The translations under genes were made by a program, and so were the position numbers. Positions 50,080-59,037 of a DNA stretch of 64,000 nucleotides are shown here, in pieces. The notes beneath the pieces are model-generated. The model was given only the letters and a program-made list of their open reading frames with translations. It searched no databases and was not told the origin of the DNA. Each line of letters begins with the position of its first letter. Position 1 is the stretch's first letter. This stretch comes from Achromobacter marplatensis (lineage in GTDB: Bacteria; Pseudomonadota; Gammaproteobacteria; Burkholderiales; Burkholderiaceae_B): NCBI RefSeq assembly GCF_002209535.1, contig NZ_NJIG01000011.1:62001-126000 (forward strand), written 5' to 3'.

Positions 50080-51039
50080 ATGAGCCTTTTCCAAAGAACC
50101 ACCATCGCGCTGGCGCGCAGCCCCATGATGGGCCGCGCGATGCGGGCGATGGCCGCCCGGTCGTCACTGGCGCGCCGTTTCGTCGGCGGCGCGGATGTGG
50201 AGGCCGCCGTCCAGACCGCCTTGCGCTTGCGCGACGCGCACGGCATCCGGGCGTCGCTCTTCTATCTGGGCGAATACGTGGCGGACCCGGCCGCCATCGA
50301 GCACAACGTGGCGCAGGCCATCGACGCCTGCGACGCGCTGGGCAGGGCGGGCCTGGACGTGCACGTGTCAGTGGATCCCACCGCCATCGGCTATATGGAC
50401 AGCGATGCGCGGGGCGAGGACAACGCCCGGCGCATCGCCGCGGCGGTGTCGCGGGCCGCGCGCGGCGGGCAGGACTGGATGGTGCTGGACATGGAAGACG
50501 CCAGCATTCGCGACCGCACCTGCGCACTGCACCGCAGCTTGCAGGAAACGGGCCTGCCTGTCGGCCTGACCTTGCAGGCGCGGCGCCGGCGCACGCCGGA
50601 AGACCTGACGTGGGCGATCCGGCAACGGACTTCGCTGCGTCTGGTGAAAGGCGCGTTTCCTGAGCGCGCGCTGGATCACGCGGGTCGCGCGGGCATCGAT
50701 CAGGCGTATCTGGACGCGGCGTCCATCATGCTGTCGCGCGAGGCGCGCGACGCGGGTTTCCATCCCGTCTTCGGCACGCATGACGACCGCCTGGCCGGCG
50801 CGATCATGACGCTGGCGCGCGAGCGCGGGTGGCCGCCCGATGGCTTCGAATTCGAAATGCTCTATGGCGTGCGCCCCGACTGGCAACTGGCGCTGCGCGG
50901 CTTGGGCTATAACGTCAGGGTCTATCTTCCGTTCGGCGGCGACTGGTGGCCGTACGCCATCCGCCGGGTGGGGGAGAATCCTCGTAACGCGTGGCTGCTG
51001 GCCCGTTCGCTGACCTCGGACGGACACTATTTCAGCTAG
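50080..51039 (+). CDS. Proline dehydrogenase (stand-alone PRODH domain)
   Basis: 319 aa (beta/alpha)8 FAD enzyme. Conserved blocks RLVKGAFPE, FEFEMLYGVRPD and YLPFGGDWWPYAIRRVGENP match the PRODH active site, including the paired Arg residues that bind proline carboxylate. It oxidises proline to pyrroline-5-carboxylate. Unlike most proteobacterial PutA it lacks the fused aldehyde dehydrogenase and DNA-binding domains. An AraC gene follows after 18 bases and is probably co-transcribed. Confidence 0.88.
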   Translation: MSLFQRTTIALARSPMMGRAMRAMAARSSLARRFVGGADVEAAVQTALRLRDAHGIRASLFYLGEYVADPAAIEHNVAQAIDACDALGRAGLDVHVSVDPTAIGYMDSDARGEDNARRIAAAVSRAARGGQDWMVLDMEDASIRDRTCALHRSLQETGLPVGLTLQARRRRTPEDLTWAIRQRTSLRLVKGAFPERALDHAGRAGIDQAYLDAASIMLSREARDAGFHPVFGTHDDRLAGAIMTLARERGWPPDGFEFEMLYGVRPDWQLALRGLGYNVRVYLPFGGDWWPYAIRRVGENPRNAWLLARSLTSDGHYFS

Positions 51040-51057
51040 CCACAGCCTGAAGGCATC

Positions 51058-51864
51058 ATGGCGGTTTCTCGACACATCTGGCATTGCGGCGCCGGCCTGC
51101 CCGGCGACGTGCTGATCGCGGATTTGCGCGCCTATCGCTATGCGCCACATTTCCACGACGCCTGGTCCATCGGCGCCCTCGAGCACGGCCGTTGCACCTT
51201 CACGGTACATGGCCAGGCTCATGCCGCCAGCGAGGGCGACCTGGTGGTGATCGCGCCTGGCCAGGTCCATACCGGCGGCACCTCGGCCGCGCCGTTGACG
51301 TATCGCATGGCGTACATCGACGCCCAATGGTTCGACGATCACGCGCGCGCCTTGTTCGCCGACGGCGCGCGCTTGCCGGGGCCCGTCATCACGGCGCCAG
51401 GCCTGTGCGCGCAATGGCTGGCCGCGCTGACGCCGGACCCGATTCCCGACCCGGCGCGCCGCGAACGCCTGTCCGCCGCCTTATTCGGGCTGCTGGCTGC
51501 GCATGCCGGCGCCGGCGACCCCGCCTTGACCGATGCGCCCGACGTCTGCGCCTTGCTGCGCGAACGCATGGCCGCCGATCCGTCCTGCGCGCCGGATCTG
51601 GAAGCGCTGGCGCAGGCGCAGGACCGCCATCGCACGACGCTCGTCAAGCAGTTTGCCCGCCGCTACGGCCTGCCGCCGCAGGCCTGGCTGCGCAATTGGC
51701 GGGTGGCGCGGGCGCGGGTGCTGTTGCGCGATGGCTTGCCGCTGGCGCAGGCGGCCCATGCGGTGGGGTTTGCGGATCAAGCGCACCTGACCCGTGTCTT
51801 CAAGCAGGTCTACGGCAGCACCCCCGGCGTGCTGCAACGGGCTGGCGCGTCCCACACGTTGTGA
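51058..51864 (+). CDS. AraC-family transcriptional regulator
   Basis: 268 aa. An N-terminal cupin with APHFHDAWSIGALEHG and a C-terminal double helix-turn-helix (HRTTLVKQFARRYGLPPQAW, then PLAQAAHAVGFADQAHLTRV). It follows the proline dehydrogenase gene closely, so it may regulate that gene or act on a LysE-type or other distant target. Its 3' end overlaps the convergent flavodoxin-type gene by 55 bases. Confidence 0.88.
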   Translation: MAVSRHIWHCGAGLPGDVLIADLRAYRYAPHFHDAWSIGALEHGRCTFTVHGQAHAASEGDLVVIAPGQVHTGGTSAAPLTYRMAYIDAQWFDDHARALFADGARLPGPVITAPGLCAQWLAALTPDPIPDPARRERLSAALFGLLAAHAGAGDPALTDAPDVCALLRERMAADPSCAPDLEALAQAQDRHRTTLVKQFARRYGLPPQAWLRNWRVARARVLLRDGLPLAQAAHAVGFADQAHLTRVFKQVYGSTPGVLQRAGASHTL

Positions 51865-52478
51865 GAGCGGGGCGTTTCCATCCGGTAGTCGGAGTATTTG
51901 CGCGTGAAAAAGGCGGCGCCCAGTTGTTCGGCTGCCAGCAGCGGTTGGCGCGGGTCCGCCGCGACTTCTCCGCGCTTGTTGCCTGCGCCGTGCACATAGC
52001 CGACAAAGTCCGAATGCGTGTAGCGCGCGTATTCCTGCACCTGATGCACGATGCCCAGCGCTGCGCCGGCATAGGTTTCCTCGGACACGACCGTCAGGCC
52101 CAAGCGCTTGCCGGTCATGGCGGCTTTGACCCGTTCCGGCTCCGGGCCCGAACCCGCGTAATGGGTGAAGGAACGGTCGAAGAACGCCTTGGCCTGCGCG
52201 GACATCCCGTACCAATACACAGGCGTGCAGATCAGGACGCCGTCGGCAGGCAGGAAATACTCGCCGAATAGTTCGCCGTAGCGGTCGGCCGGGGCGGAAC
52301 CGTGGCGCAGGTCGGGCAGGAAGCCCTGGATGTAATCGTCCAGGAACAGCAGGGTGGTGGCGGTGTCGGCCGCGTCGGCGCCGCGTTGCGCGGCCGCGGC
52401 CAGGGCTGCGCTGTTGCCGTCGCGCCGGGGGCTGCCCACCAGAATGAGCAGCTTTTTTTCTTGATGATTTGAATTCAT
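51810..52478 (-). CDS. Flavodoxin-fold NAD(P)H-dependent oxidoreductase
   Basis: 222 aa. The FMN-binding loop is LILVGSPRRDGNSAAL and the second flavin segment ICTPVYWYGMSAQAKAFFDR, both typical of the NADPH-dependent FMN reductase/quinone reductase group. Reduces quinones, azo or nitro compounds. Divergent from a GcvA-like LysR gene, 126 bases apart, which probably regulates it. A ten-base palindrome ATGAATTCAT (52573-52582) lies in that gap. The last 55 bases are read on the other strand by the AraC gene. Confidence 0.87.
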   Translation of the reverse strand: MNSNHQEKKLLILVGSPRRDGNSAALAAAAQRGADAADTATTLLFLDDYIQGFLPDLRHGSAPADRYGELFGEYFLPADGVLICTPVYWYGMSAQAKAFFDRSFTHYAGSGPEPERVKAAMTGKRLGLTVVSEETYAGAALGIVHQVQEYARYTHSDFVGYVHGAGNKRGEVAADPRQPLLAAEQLGAAFFTRKYSDYRMETPRSHNVWDAPARCSTPGVLP

Positions 52479-52604
52479 GTTTGGATCCTTGGATTCGGCA
52501 TGCGTGGTTCATGCTTGAGCGTCAATGTAGGCAGGCCAAGACGCCGCGACAAATGACGATTCCTTGGTTATGATGAATTCATTTCATGTATAGGGCCGCC
52601 CTTC

Positions 52605-53489
52605 ATGTTTGCCAACCTTCCGGTCACGGCGCTGCGCACGTTTGAAGCGGCGGCCAGGCTGCGCAGTTTCAAGCTGGCCGCGGCCGAACTCGCGGTGACG
52701 CCCACCGCGGTGTCGCACCAGATCAAGGCGTTGGAACGGCAGGCGGGGTTCGCGCTGTTCGACCGCGTGCCGCGCGGTGTGCGGCTGACCGACAAGGGCG
52801 CGCGCCTGTTCGTCAGCGTGCACGGCGCCTTGCTGGATGTGGCGCAAACGCTGGACGCCTTGCGGCCGGCGCCGGCTGCGGGCGCGTTGACGGTGTCCAC
52901 CACGCATTCCTTCGCGGCGCTGTGGCTGGTGCCCAGGCTGGGGCGCTTCTACGACGCCTATCCGCAATACCAGTTGCGCCTGAACGCCAACGCCGACCCG
53001 GTGGACCTGCTGCAGGACGGCAGCGTGGATGTCGCGATCCGCTACAGCCCGCATGCCTATCCGGCCTTGCACGCCGCGTGCCGGCTGCCGGAGTCGTTTG
53101 GCGTATACGGCGCGCCTTCGATGGTGGCGCAGGCAGGAAAACGCGCGCCAGCGCTGGTAACGGTGCACTGGCGCGATTCCCAGCTGTATGACCTGGGCTG
53201 GCAGGCGTGGTGCGACGCGGCGCGCTTGCCGTCGTGGCGCAAGCCGGCGGCGGTGCATGCGTACACGGAAGAGCATTACGCCCTGCAGGCGGCGATTGCC
53301 GGGCAGGGCCTGGTGCTGGCCAGTTCCGTCATGGTGTCGGACAGCGTGGCCGCCGGCACGCTGGCGGCGTATCGGCCCGACGTGCGCGTGGCCGGGTCCG
53401 CCTACACCGCGCTGTGCGCGCCGGGCCGCGAACGGCACCCCCCGGTCAAGGCGTTCCTGGGTTGGTTGAGCCAGGAGTTCCTGGGGTAG
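52605..53489 (+). CDS. LysR-family regulator (GcvA-like)
   Basis: 294 aa. The GcvA-type opening is TALRTFEAAARLRSFKLAAA with TPTAVSHQIKALERQAGFAL as the recognition helix; the effector domain is the small-ligand type (TVSTTHSFAALWLVPRLGRF). Divergent from the flavodoxin-type oxidoreductase. The last 44 bases overlap the convergent MFS gene. Confidence 0.9.
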   Translation: MFANLPVTALRTFEAAARLRSFKLAAAELAVTPTAVSHQIKALERQAGFALFDRVPRGVRLTDKGARLFVSVHGALLDVAQTLDALRPAPAAGALTVSTTHSFAALWLVPRLGRFYDAYPQYQLRLNANADPVDLLQDGSVDVAIRYSPHAYPALHAACRLPESFGVYGAPSMVAQAGKRAPALVTVHWRDSQLYDLGWQAWCDAARLPSWRKPAAVHAYTEEHYALQAAIAGQGLVLASSVMVSDSVAAGTLAAYRPDVRVAGSAYTALCAPGRERHPPVKAFLGWLSQEFLG

Positions 53490-54798
53490 CGCGCGGCGCC
53501 GGTTCCAGCGCCTTGGGGGTGAGCGCGGGCCGCGGCACGGGCCTGGGAAGCAGCGGCAGCGCCGCCAACATGCACAGGCCGGCGATCACCCAGGTCACCG
53601 GCCACGAGCTTGCCGCGACCACGTGCGGGATGGCCAGCGGCGTCAGGAACAGGCCCAGGTAGACGCAGCTGTTGGCCATGCCCAGCGCGGTGCCGGCGCG
53701 CGAGGCGCCCGCCAAGGTGGCCAATTCCGTATAGGCCACGCCGTGCCAGGCCGACGCGCAGATGCCTGCCGCCGCCAGCAGGCTGGCGGTCGCCAACACG
53801 GCGCCCGGGCGGCCCGGCGCGCCGTCGACTGCCCAGGCCACGGCGCCCAGCGCCGCGAACAGCAGGCAGCTCAGCCAGGTGCAGCGACGCAGGAAGGCGC
53901 GCCGGTCGCCATGGCGATCCGTCCAACGCCCGGCCGCGATGCGCGCCACCATGGCGCCCAGTTGCACGGCGACCATCACGCCCGTCAGCGTGCCGATGCC
54001 CGCCTGGCTGAAGTCGTGCAGGAACACGGTGGCGAACGTCAATACCGCGAATTGCGGGCTGCACATGACGCCGATCGCGACGGCGGCCCGCCAGACGCGG
54101 CCATCGCGCAGCGGCGAGGCGGCCGGGCGCGCCGGGGCGGTCGAGCGGGTCGAGGCAGGGCCGGCGCGTTCCGGTTCCCGCAACCAGCCTGCGGCAAGCA
54201 CGGCGGCCACGCCGCACATCAGGCTCAGCACGCCGAACACCGCGCCAAAGCCCGCGTGCGCCGCCAGCCATGGCAGCAGGAGCGCGCCCATGCCGCCGCC
54301 CAAGGGCACCGCGGTTTGGCGGATGCTCATCGCCAGGCCGCGCTCGCCTTCGTCGAACCAGGCCATCACCGCCCGCCCGCTGGCGCCGTTGACGCTGCCG
54401 CCCAGGCTGCCGACCAGCACCAGGCCCAGCGCCAGCAGCCACAGGCTGGGCACCCCGGCCGCCGTGGGCGCGGCAAAAAGGCCCATCCAGGCCAACGCCG
54501 CCGCCGTGGCGCCCAGGCCGCTCAAGAGCACCGGGCGGTCGCCCCAGCGGTCGGTCAGCAAGCCCCAGGGCAACTCGAACAGCGCCACGCCCAACCCCAG
54601 CAGCCCCAAGGCCAGGCCCAACTGGTCGTTGTCCAGCCGGTAGCCCGAACGCATGAACACCGCCGTCGTGGGCAGGCCGGCCGCCGCGGCCGAAAAGGCG
54701 GCGTTGGCGGCGACGCCGACTGCCAGCACTTTCCAGCGATGGGCCGGCCGTACCGCCTCCGAAGGCATCGTCAATGCGGGGCAAGAGGGTGGGGACAT
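53446..54798 (-). CDS. MFS transporter
   Basis: 450 aa, twelve predicted helices with the MFS loop WGLLTDRWGDRPVLLSGLGA between helices 2 and 3 and GRWTDRHGDRRAF in the second half. It belongs to the proton-driven efflux or uptake carriers; substrate unknown. The start may be this ATG or MPSEAVRP ten codons on. Divergent from a LysR gene (107 bases apart), its likely regulator. Its 3' end overlaps the GcvA-like gene. Confidence 0.85.
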   Translation of the reverse strand: MSPPSCPALTMPSEAVRPAHRWKVLAVGVAANAAFSAAAAGLPTTAVFMRSGYRLDNDQLGLALGLLGLGVALFELPWGLLTDRWGDRPVLLSGLGATAAALAWMGLFAAPTAAGVPSLWLLALGLVLVGSLGGSVNGASGRAVMAWFDEGERGLAMSIRQTAVPLGGGMGALLLPWLAAHAGFGAVFGVLSLMCGVAAVLAAGWLREPERAGPASTRSTAPARPAASPLRDGRVWRAAVAIGVMCSPQFAVLTFATVFLHDFSQAGIGTLTGVMVAVQLGAMVARIAAGRWTDRHGDRRAFLRRCTWLSCLLFAALGAVAWAVDGAPGRPGAVLATASLLAAAGICASAWHGVAYTELATLAGASRAGTALGMANSCVYLGLFLTPLAIPHVVAASSWPVTWVIAGLCMLAALPLLPRPVPRPALTPKALEPAPRATPGTPGSTNPGTP

Positions 54799-54905
54799 GC
54801 GGGGCTCCGAAGGGCAAAAGAAAAGGACCGGCCAGTCTGCGCTTCTGCTATCGTTCTGAAAATCAGGAAATTTTGGTTTTATAGTTTTGAATATCGGGAC
54901 TATTA

Positions 54906-55826
54906 ATGCGGCAGGTCACGTTCGATCTTGATGTGTTGCGCAGCTTTGTGGCCGGGGTCGACCTGGGCAGCTTCGGGCGTGCGGCGGATCGTCTTGGCCG
55001 GTCCACGTCCGCCGTCAGCGCGCAACTGAAGAAGCTGGAAGAGCAGGCCGGCGTGCCGCTGCTTCGCAAGGAAGGCCGCGGCCTGGCGCTGACCGAGGCG
55101 GGCGAGACGATGCTGGCCTACGCGCGCCGGTTGCTGGCGCTGAACGATCAGGCGTCGCGCGCCGTGCGCGGGGCGGAACTGGAAGGCCGGGTACGGCTGG
55201 GCTTGCAGGAGGACTTTGGCGAAACGCTGCTGCCCCAGGTGTTGGGCCAATTCGCCCGGGCGCATCCCAAGGTCAGAATCGAAGCCCGCGTCGCGCGCAA
55301 TGCCGACCTGCTGGAGCGCATCGCGCTTGCGCAGCTGGATCTGGCGCTGGCCTGGGACCATGATGCGCGCCTGCCGCATGCAGAGCGTTTGCTGGAGCTT
55401 CCGATGTGCTGGATCGGGCCGGCGGCGCCCGCCGCATCCGTGTTTACGGACGATGGCGATGTGCCCCTGGTGGCGTTCGAGGCGCCGTGCCTGTTCCGCG
55501 ATTGCGCGACCGAGGCGCTGGACCGGGCGAACCTGTCCTGGCGCGCGGCGTTCACCAGCCCCAGCCTGGCCGGCTTGTGGGCAGCCGCTACTGCGGGTCT
55601 GGGGGTGGCGGTGCGCACGCCTTTGGGCCTGCCCGCCACGGTCCGCACGTTGGCGCCGGGCGAGCAGGGCTTGCCGGCCCTGCCGTCGATTTCGCTGTCG
55701 CTGTACCAGGCCCAGGCGCAGCCTGACCCCGTGGCCGCCGCGTTGGGCGATATCGTGCGGCAATGCATCCTTGACAGCGCCCCGCGCGCCTTGGCCGGAG
55801 AGACCCGCCGTGAACCGCTTCCATGA
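54906..55826 (+). CDS. LysR-family regulator
   Basis: 306 aa. Helix-turn-helix FDLDVLRSFVAGVDLGSFGR then RSTSAVSAQLKKLEEQAGVP; effector domain from RVRLGLQEDFGETLLPQVL. The start lies three bases after an inverted repeat ATAGT-N13-ACTAT (54881-54903), a possible autoregulatory site. Divergent from the MFS gene. Overlaps the next LysR gene by 17 bases, an unusual tandem of two regulators. Confidence 0.9.
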   Translation: MRQVTFDLDVLRSFVAGVDLGSFGRAADRLGRSTSAVSAQLKKLEEQAGVPLLRKEGRGLALTEAGETMLAYARRLLALNDQASRAVRGAELEGRVRLGLQEDFGETLLPQVLGQFARAHPKVRIEARVARNADLLERIALAQLDLALAWDHDARLPHAERLLELPMCWIGPAAPAASVFTDDGDVPLVAFEAPCLFRDCATEALDRANLSWRAAFTSPSLAGLWAAATAGLGVAVRTPLGLPATVRTLAPGEQGLPALPSISLSLYQAQAQPDPVAAALGDIVRQCILDSAPRALAGETRREPLP

Positions 55827-56715
55827 AATGACCGTGTTCCTGGCCGTGGCCGAGGCCAGGAGCTTTGCCGCCGCCGCCCGGCGGCTGGAAATGTCCGCGC
55901 CCACGGTGACGCGCAGCGTCGCGGCGCTGGAGCATCGCCTGGGCGTCTTGCTGCTGGTGCGCACCACGCGAAGCTTGCGCTTGACCGAAGCCGGCGAACG
56001 CTACGCGGCTGATTGCCGCCGCATCCTGGATGACGTGGAGCAGGCCGACGACGCCGCGGCGGGCGTGATGGGGGCGCCGCGCGGCGCGCTCAGCATCACG
56101 GCGCCCGCCTTCTTCGGCGAACTGCATGTGATGCCGGCGGTGCTGGGCTATCTGCGCGCGCACCGTGAAGTGTCCGTGCGCACTTTGCTGGTGGATCGCG
56201 TCGTGAACCTGCTGGATGAAGGCGTGGATGTGGCGGTACGCATCGGCGCCTTGCCGGATTCGACCTTGACTGCGGTGCCGGTGGGGCAGGTGCGCCGTGT
56301 GGTGTGCGCCGCGCCGGCTTTCCTGCAAAAACACGGCGAACCCAAGGACCTGGACGCGCTGCTGCGTTTTTGCACGATCACCGCGGCCATGGAGGGGCGG
56401 GGCACGCAGTGGCGGTTCCAGCAGGACGGCCAAGCCCGGCGGCTGAGCGTGGATTCGCAATTGACGGTCACGTCATTCCAGGCCGCGGTCCTGGCGGCTT
56501 GCGAAGGATGGGGGCTGACGCAAGTGGTGTCGTATCAGGTGGCCCGGCATCTCGCCAGCGGCGCCTTGCAGGTGGTGCTGCGCGACTTCGAACTGCCTCC
56601 CATGCCGGTGCACGTGGTGTATCCCGAGGGCCGAAAAAGCTCGGCGAAAGTGCGCAGCTTCGTCGATTTCTGCGTGGACGCGCTGCGCCGGGACCTGGCC
56701 ACGCTGCCCGCCTGA
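55810..56715 (+). CDS. LysR-family regulator starting at GTG inside the preceding LysR gene
   Basis: 301 aa. Opens MNRFHEMTVFLAVAEARSFA with MSAPTVTRSVAALEHRLGVL, of the CrgA-like (DhcR/PecT) LysR branch, and the expected RGALSITAPAFFGELHVMPA. The GTG gives the canonical LysR N-terminus; a later ATG would remove residues of the first helix. It overlaps the stop of the previous gene by 17 bases, so translation is probably coupled. A glutathione S-transferase gene follows on the same strand and may be a target. Confidence 0.9.
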   Translation: MNRFHEMTVFLAVAEARSFAAAARRLEMSAPTVTRSVAALEHRLGVLLLVRTTRSLRLTEAGERYAADCRRILDDVEQADDAAAGVMGAPRGALSITAPAFFGELHVMPAVLGYLRAHREVSVRTLLVDRVVNLLDEGVDVAVRIGALPDSTLTAVPVGQVRRVVCAAPAFLQKHGEPKDLDALLRFCTITAAMEGRGTQWRFQQDGQARRLSVDSQLTVTSFQAAVLAACEGWGLTQVVSYQVARHLASGALQVVLRDFELPPMPVHVVYPEGRKSSAKVRSFVDFCVDALRRDLATLPA

Positions 56716-56837
56716 CACGCGAGTTTTCCCGCACTTTCTTTCACGGACTGCAAGAGTGTCTTGCGGCCGCTGGCTGTTCTCGTTTGGCGCATACGGGGCC
56801 AAGATGGAGGCACGATTCAACCACTTGAGAACTTCGC

Positions 56838-57467
56838 ATGGCTACCGCTCCGTTGACCTTCTACAGCTTCCCCTTGTCCGGCCACGCGCATCGCGTCGCG
56901 TTGATGCTGTCCCTGCTGGAGGTGCCGCATCACCGCGTCGACGTGGACCTGCGCCAGGCGGAACAAAAGCGTCCTGAATTCCTGGCAATGAACGCGTTCG
57001 GCCAAGTGCCGGTGATCGACGACAACGGCGTGGTGGTCGCGGATTCCAACGCCATCCTCGTCTACCTGGCCAAGCGCTACGGCGGCGGCGCCTGGCTGCC
57101 CGAGGACGCGGCGGGGGCGGCGCAGGTGCAGCGCTGGCTGTCGGTGGCCGCAGGCCCCTTGGCCGGTGGCCCGGCGGCTGCCCGGCTGGTGACCGTGTTC
57201 GGTGCGTCGTTCGACGTGGACGCTACGTTGGCGCGCGCGCATGCCTTGCTGTCCGTCATGGATCGCGAGCTTGCGCAGCGCGACTTCCTGGCGGGCGCGG
57301 CCCCGACCATCGCAGACGTGGCTTGCTATGCCTACGTGGCGCACGCGCCGGAGGGCAACGTGTCGTTGGCGGACTATCCGCATGTCCGCGCGTGGTTGGC
57401 TCGCATCAAAAACCTGCCGCGCTTCGTGCCGATGGCCAGCACGGCCGCCGGCCTGTTGGCGGCTTGA
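56838..57467 (+). CDS. Glutathione S-transferase
   Basis: 209 aa. The N-terminal thioredoxin-like domain has [20 protein letters not shown] with a Ser as likely catalytic residue, and [20 protein letters not shown], in which the cis-Pro and the Asp-Ser pair hold glutathione. A helical C-terminal domain follows ([17 protein letters not shown]). Conjugates glutathione to electrophiles. The next gene starts 32 bases later, so it is probably co-transcribed with the PNPOx-like gene. Confidence 0.9.
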   Translation: MATAPLTFYSFPLSGHAHRVALMLSLLEVPHHRVDVDLRQAEQKRPEFLAMNAFGQVPVIDDNGVVVADSNAILVYLAKRYGGGAWLPEDAAGAAQVQRWLSVAAGPLAGGPAAARLVTVFGASFDVDATLARAHALLSVMDRELAQRDFLAGAAPTIADVACYAYVAHAPEGNVSLADYPHVRAWLARIKNLPRFVPMASTAAGLLAA

Positions 57468-57499
57468 GTGCCGGCCTCGCGCCGGCCAAGGAACGCATC

Positions 57500-58471
57500 A
57501 TGAACGCTTCCGATCCTATCCTCGTCGCGCCGCCCTGGCACGTTGGCGAACGGCTGCTGCAAACCCGCGCGGGCGTGGCCGAGCGCATGGCGCAAATCGG
57601 CCCCAAGGTCGTGCGCGACTACATGCCGGACCAGCACCGGGAGTTCTTCGCGCAATTACCCTTCCTGGTGATGGGCACGGTGGACGACCGGGGCGACCCG
57701 TGGGCGGGCGTGCTGGAAGGGCTGCCGGGATTTGCCGTGTCGCCGGACCCGCACACCTTGCGCGTGGCGGCGGTACCGGATGCCGACGATCCGTTGCTGG
57801 CGGGCCTGGGCCCGGACCGGGCGGTGGGCCTGCTGGGCATCGAGCTGCATACCCGGCGCCGCAACCGCATGAACGGCCGGGTTGCGGCCTGGGATGGCAA
57901 GCGATTCGACGTTGCCGTCGCGCAATCCTTCGGCAACTGCCCGCAGTACATCCAGTCGCGCGATTTCCACTTTTCGCGTGCACCGTCGCTGCGCTTTCCC
58001 GGTACGCCGCGCGAACGCGATGGGCTGGACGATGCGGCACGCGCCTTGATCGCGGCCTCTGATACCTTCTTTGTCGCCAGCTACGTGGACGCCGAGGACG
58101 GCGCGGGCCGTGCCGTGGACGTGTCGCATCGCGGCGGCAAGCCGGGGTTCGTGCGGGTGGACGGCAATGTCCTCACCATCCCTGATTTTTCGGGCAACCG
58201 CTTCTTCAATACGCTGGGCAATCTGATGGCGAACCCGCGCGCGGGCCTCGTCTTCATCGATTTCGCGCGGGGCGACGTCCTGCAGTTGTCGGGGCGGGCG
58301 GAAGTGATCCTGGACAGCCCCGAGATCGATACGTTTGCCGGCGCTGAGCGCCTGTGGCGCGTGGACGTGCGCCGCGCCGTGTGGCGGCCAGGGGCGCTGG
58401 CGCTGCGCTGGAAGTTCGATGCGTATTCGCCGACGGCGCTGGCGACGGGGCAGTGGCCGGCCGCCGCCTAG
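57500..58471 (+). CDS. Pyridoxamine-5'-phosphate oxidase-fold flavin-binding protein
   Basis: 323 aa. The core QLPFLVMGTVDDRGDPWAGV and later FFNTLGNLMANPRAGLVFID are the split-barrel FMN-binding segments of the PNPOx-like family; RAVDVSHRGGKPGFV is also typical of the longer, two-repeat group often fused to ferredoxin-NADP domains. No such fused domain is here. Probably a flavin- or F420-type reductase; the substrate is unknown. The start has AAGGAACG. Ends four bases into the convergent HxlR gene. Confidence 0.82.
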   Translation: MNASDPILVAPPWHVGERLLQTRAGVAERMAQIGPKVVRDYMPDQHREFFAQLPFLVMGTVDDRGDPWAGVLEGLPGFAVSPDPHTLRVAAVPDADDPLLAGLGPDRAVGLLGIELHTRRRNRMNGRVAAWDGKRFDVAVAQSFGNCPQYIQSRDFHFSRAPSLRFPGTPRERDGLDDAARALIAASDTFFVASYVDAEDGAGRAVDVSHRGGKPGFVRVDGNVLTIPDFSGNRFFNTLGNLMANPRAGLVFIDFARGDVLQLSGRAEVILDSPEIDTFAGAERLWRVDVRRAVWRPGALALRWKFDAYSPTALATGQWPAAA

Positions 58472-58923
58472 GCGCCCGGCGTGGTCTTTTGCACCACGGT
58501 ATCTTCCGGATCCAGCAGGCGCCCGTCCTGGGCGCGGATCTCCAGTCGGCGCACCGTCTGGCCGCGCTTGCGGTCGATCAGCGTGGAATGGGCTTCGGCG
58601 GGGGCGTAGTAGTGATCTTCGCCCCATTGCCGCAAGCCGACGATGACCGGGAACAGGGCGCGGCCCTTTTCCGTCAGCACGTATTCCTGATAGGCGCTGC
58701 CGTCGGACGCCGGGACGGCGGTAAGGATGCCGTGCGCGACCAGCGTGCGCAGCCGGTCGCTGAGGATGTTCTTGGCGACCCCCAGGCTTTTCTGGAATTC
58801 GCCGAAGCGCCGCAAGCCGTCGAAGGCGTCGCGCACGATCAGCAGCGACCACCAGTCGCCGATCGCGTCTAGCGAGCGCGCCACGGGACAGGCGGCGCCT
58901 TCAAGGCTGGTGCGTTTGACCAT
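58468..58923 (-). CDS. HxlR-family transcriptional regulator
   Basis: 151 aa winged helix. CPVARSLDAIGDWWSLLIV near the start and FGEFQKSLGVAKNILSDRLR as recognition helix are diagnostic. Cys12 is at the place used for thiol-based sensing of electrophiles or disulfide stress in HypR/QorR-type members. Divergent from an MFS gene with two near-identical palindromic sites between, so it most likely represses that pump and itself. Confidence 0.92.
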   Translation of the reverse strand: MVKRTSLEGAACPVARSLDAIGDWWSLLIVRDAFDGLRRFGEFQKSLGVAKNILSDRLRTLVAHGILTAVPASDGSAYQEYVLTEKGRALFPVIVGLRQWGEDHYYAPAEAHSTLIDRKRGQTVRRLEIRAQDGRLLDPEDTVVQKTTPGA

Positions 58924-58972
58924 GTCGGGCCCTTTAGCAAGAGGATGACGGGGACAGCGGATCGGACTTTAT

Positions 58973-59023
58973 GGTTGCATTATAAAACCTAAAGCCCTAG
59001 CATTCTGGTTTCGTAATAAAACC
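58973..59023. promoter_or_regulatory. Pair of HxlR operator candidates
   Basis: Two 17-base sites, 58973-58989 and 59007-59023, both starting GGTT and ending TAAAACC or ATAAAACC, share 14 of 17 positions and lie 34 bases apart. Each has GGTT/AACC dyad ends. They fill the 114-base gap between hxlR and the MFS gene and overlap the likely promoter region. Confidence 0.6.
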
Positions 59024-59037
59024 ATATTGGAAATCCG

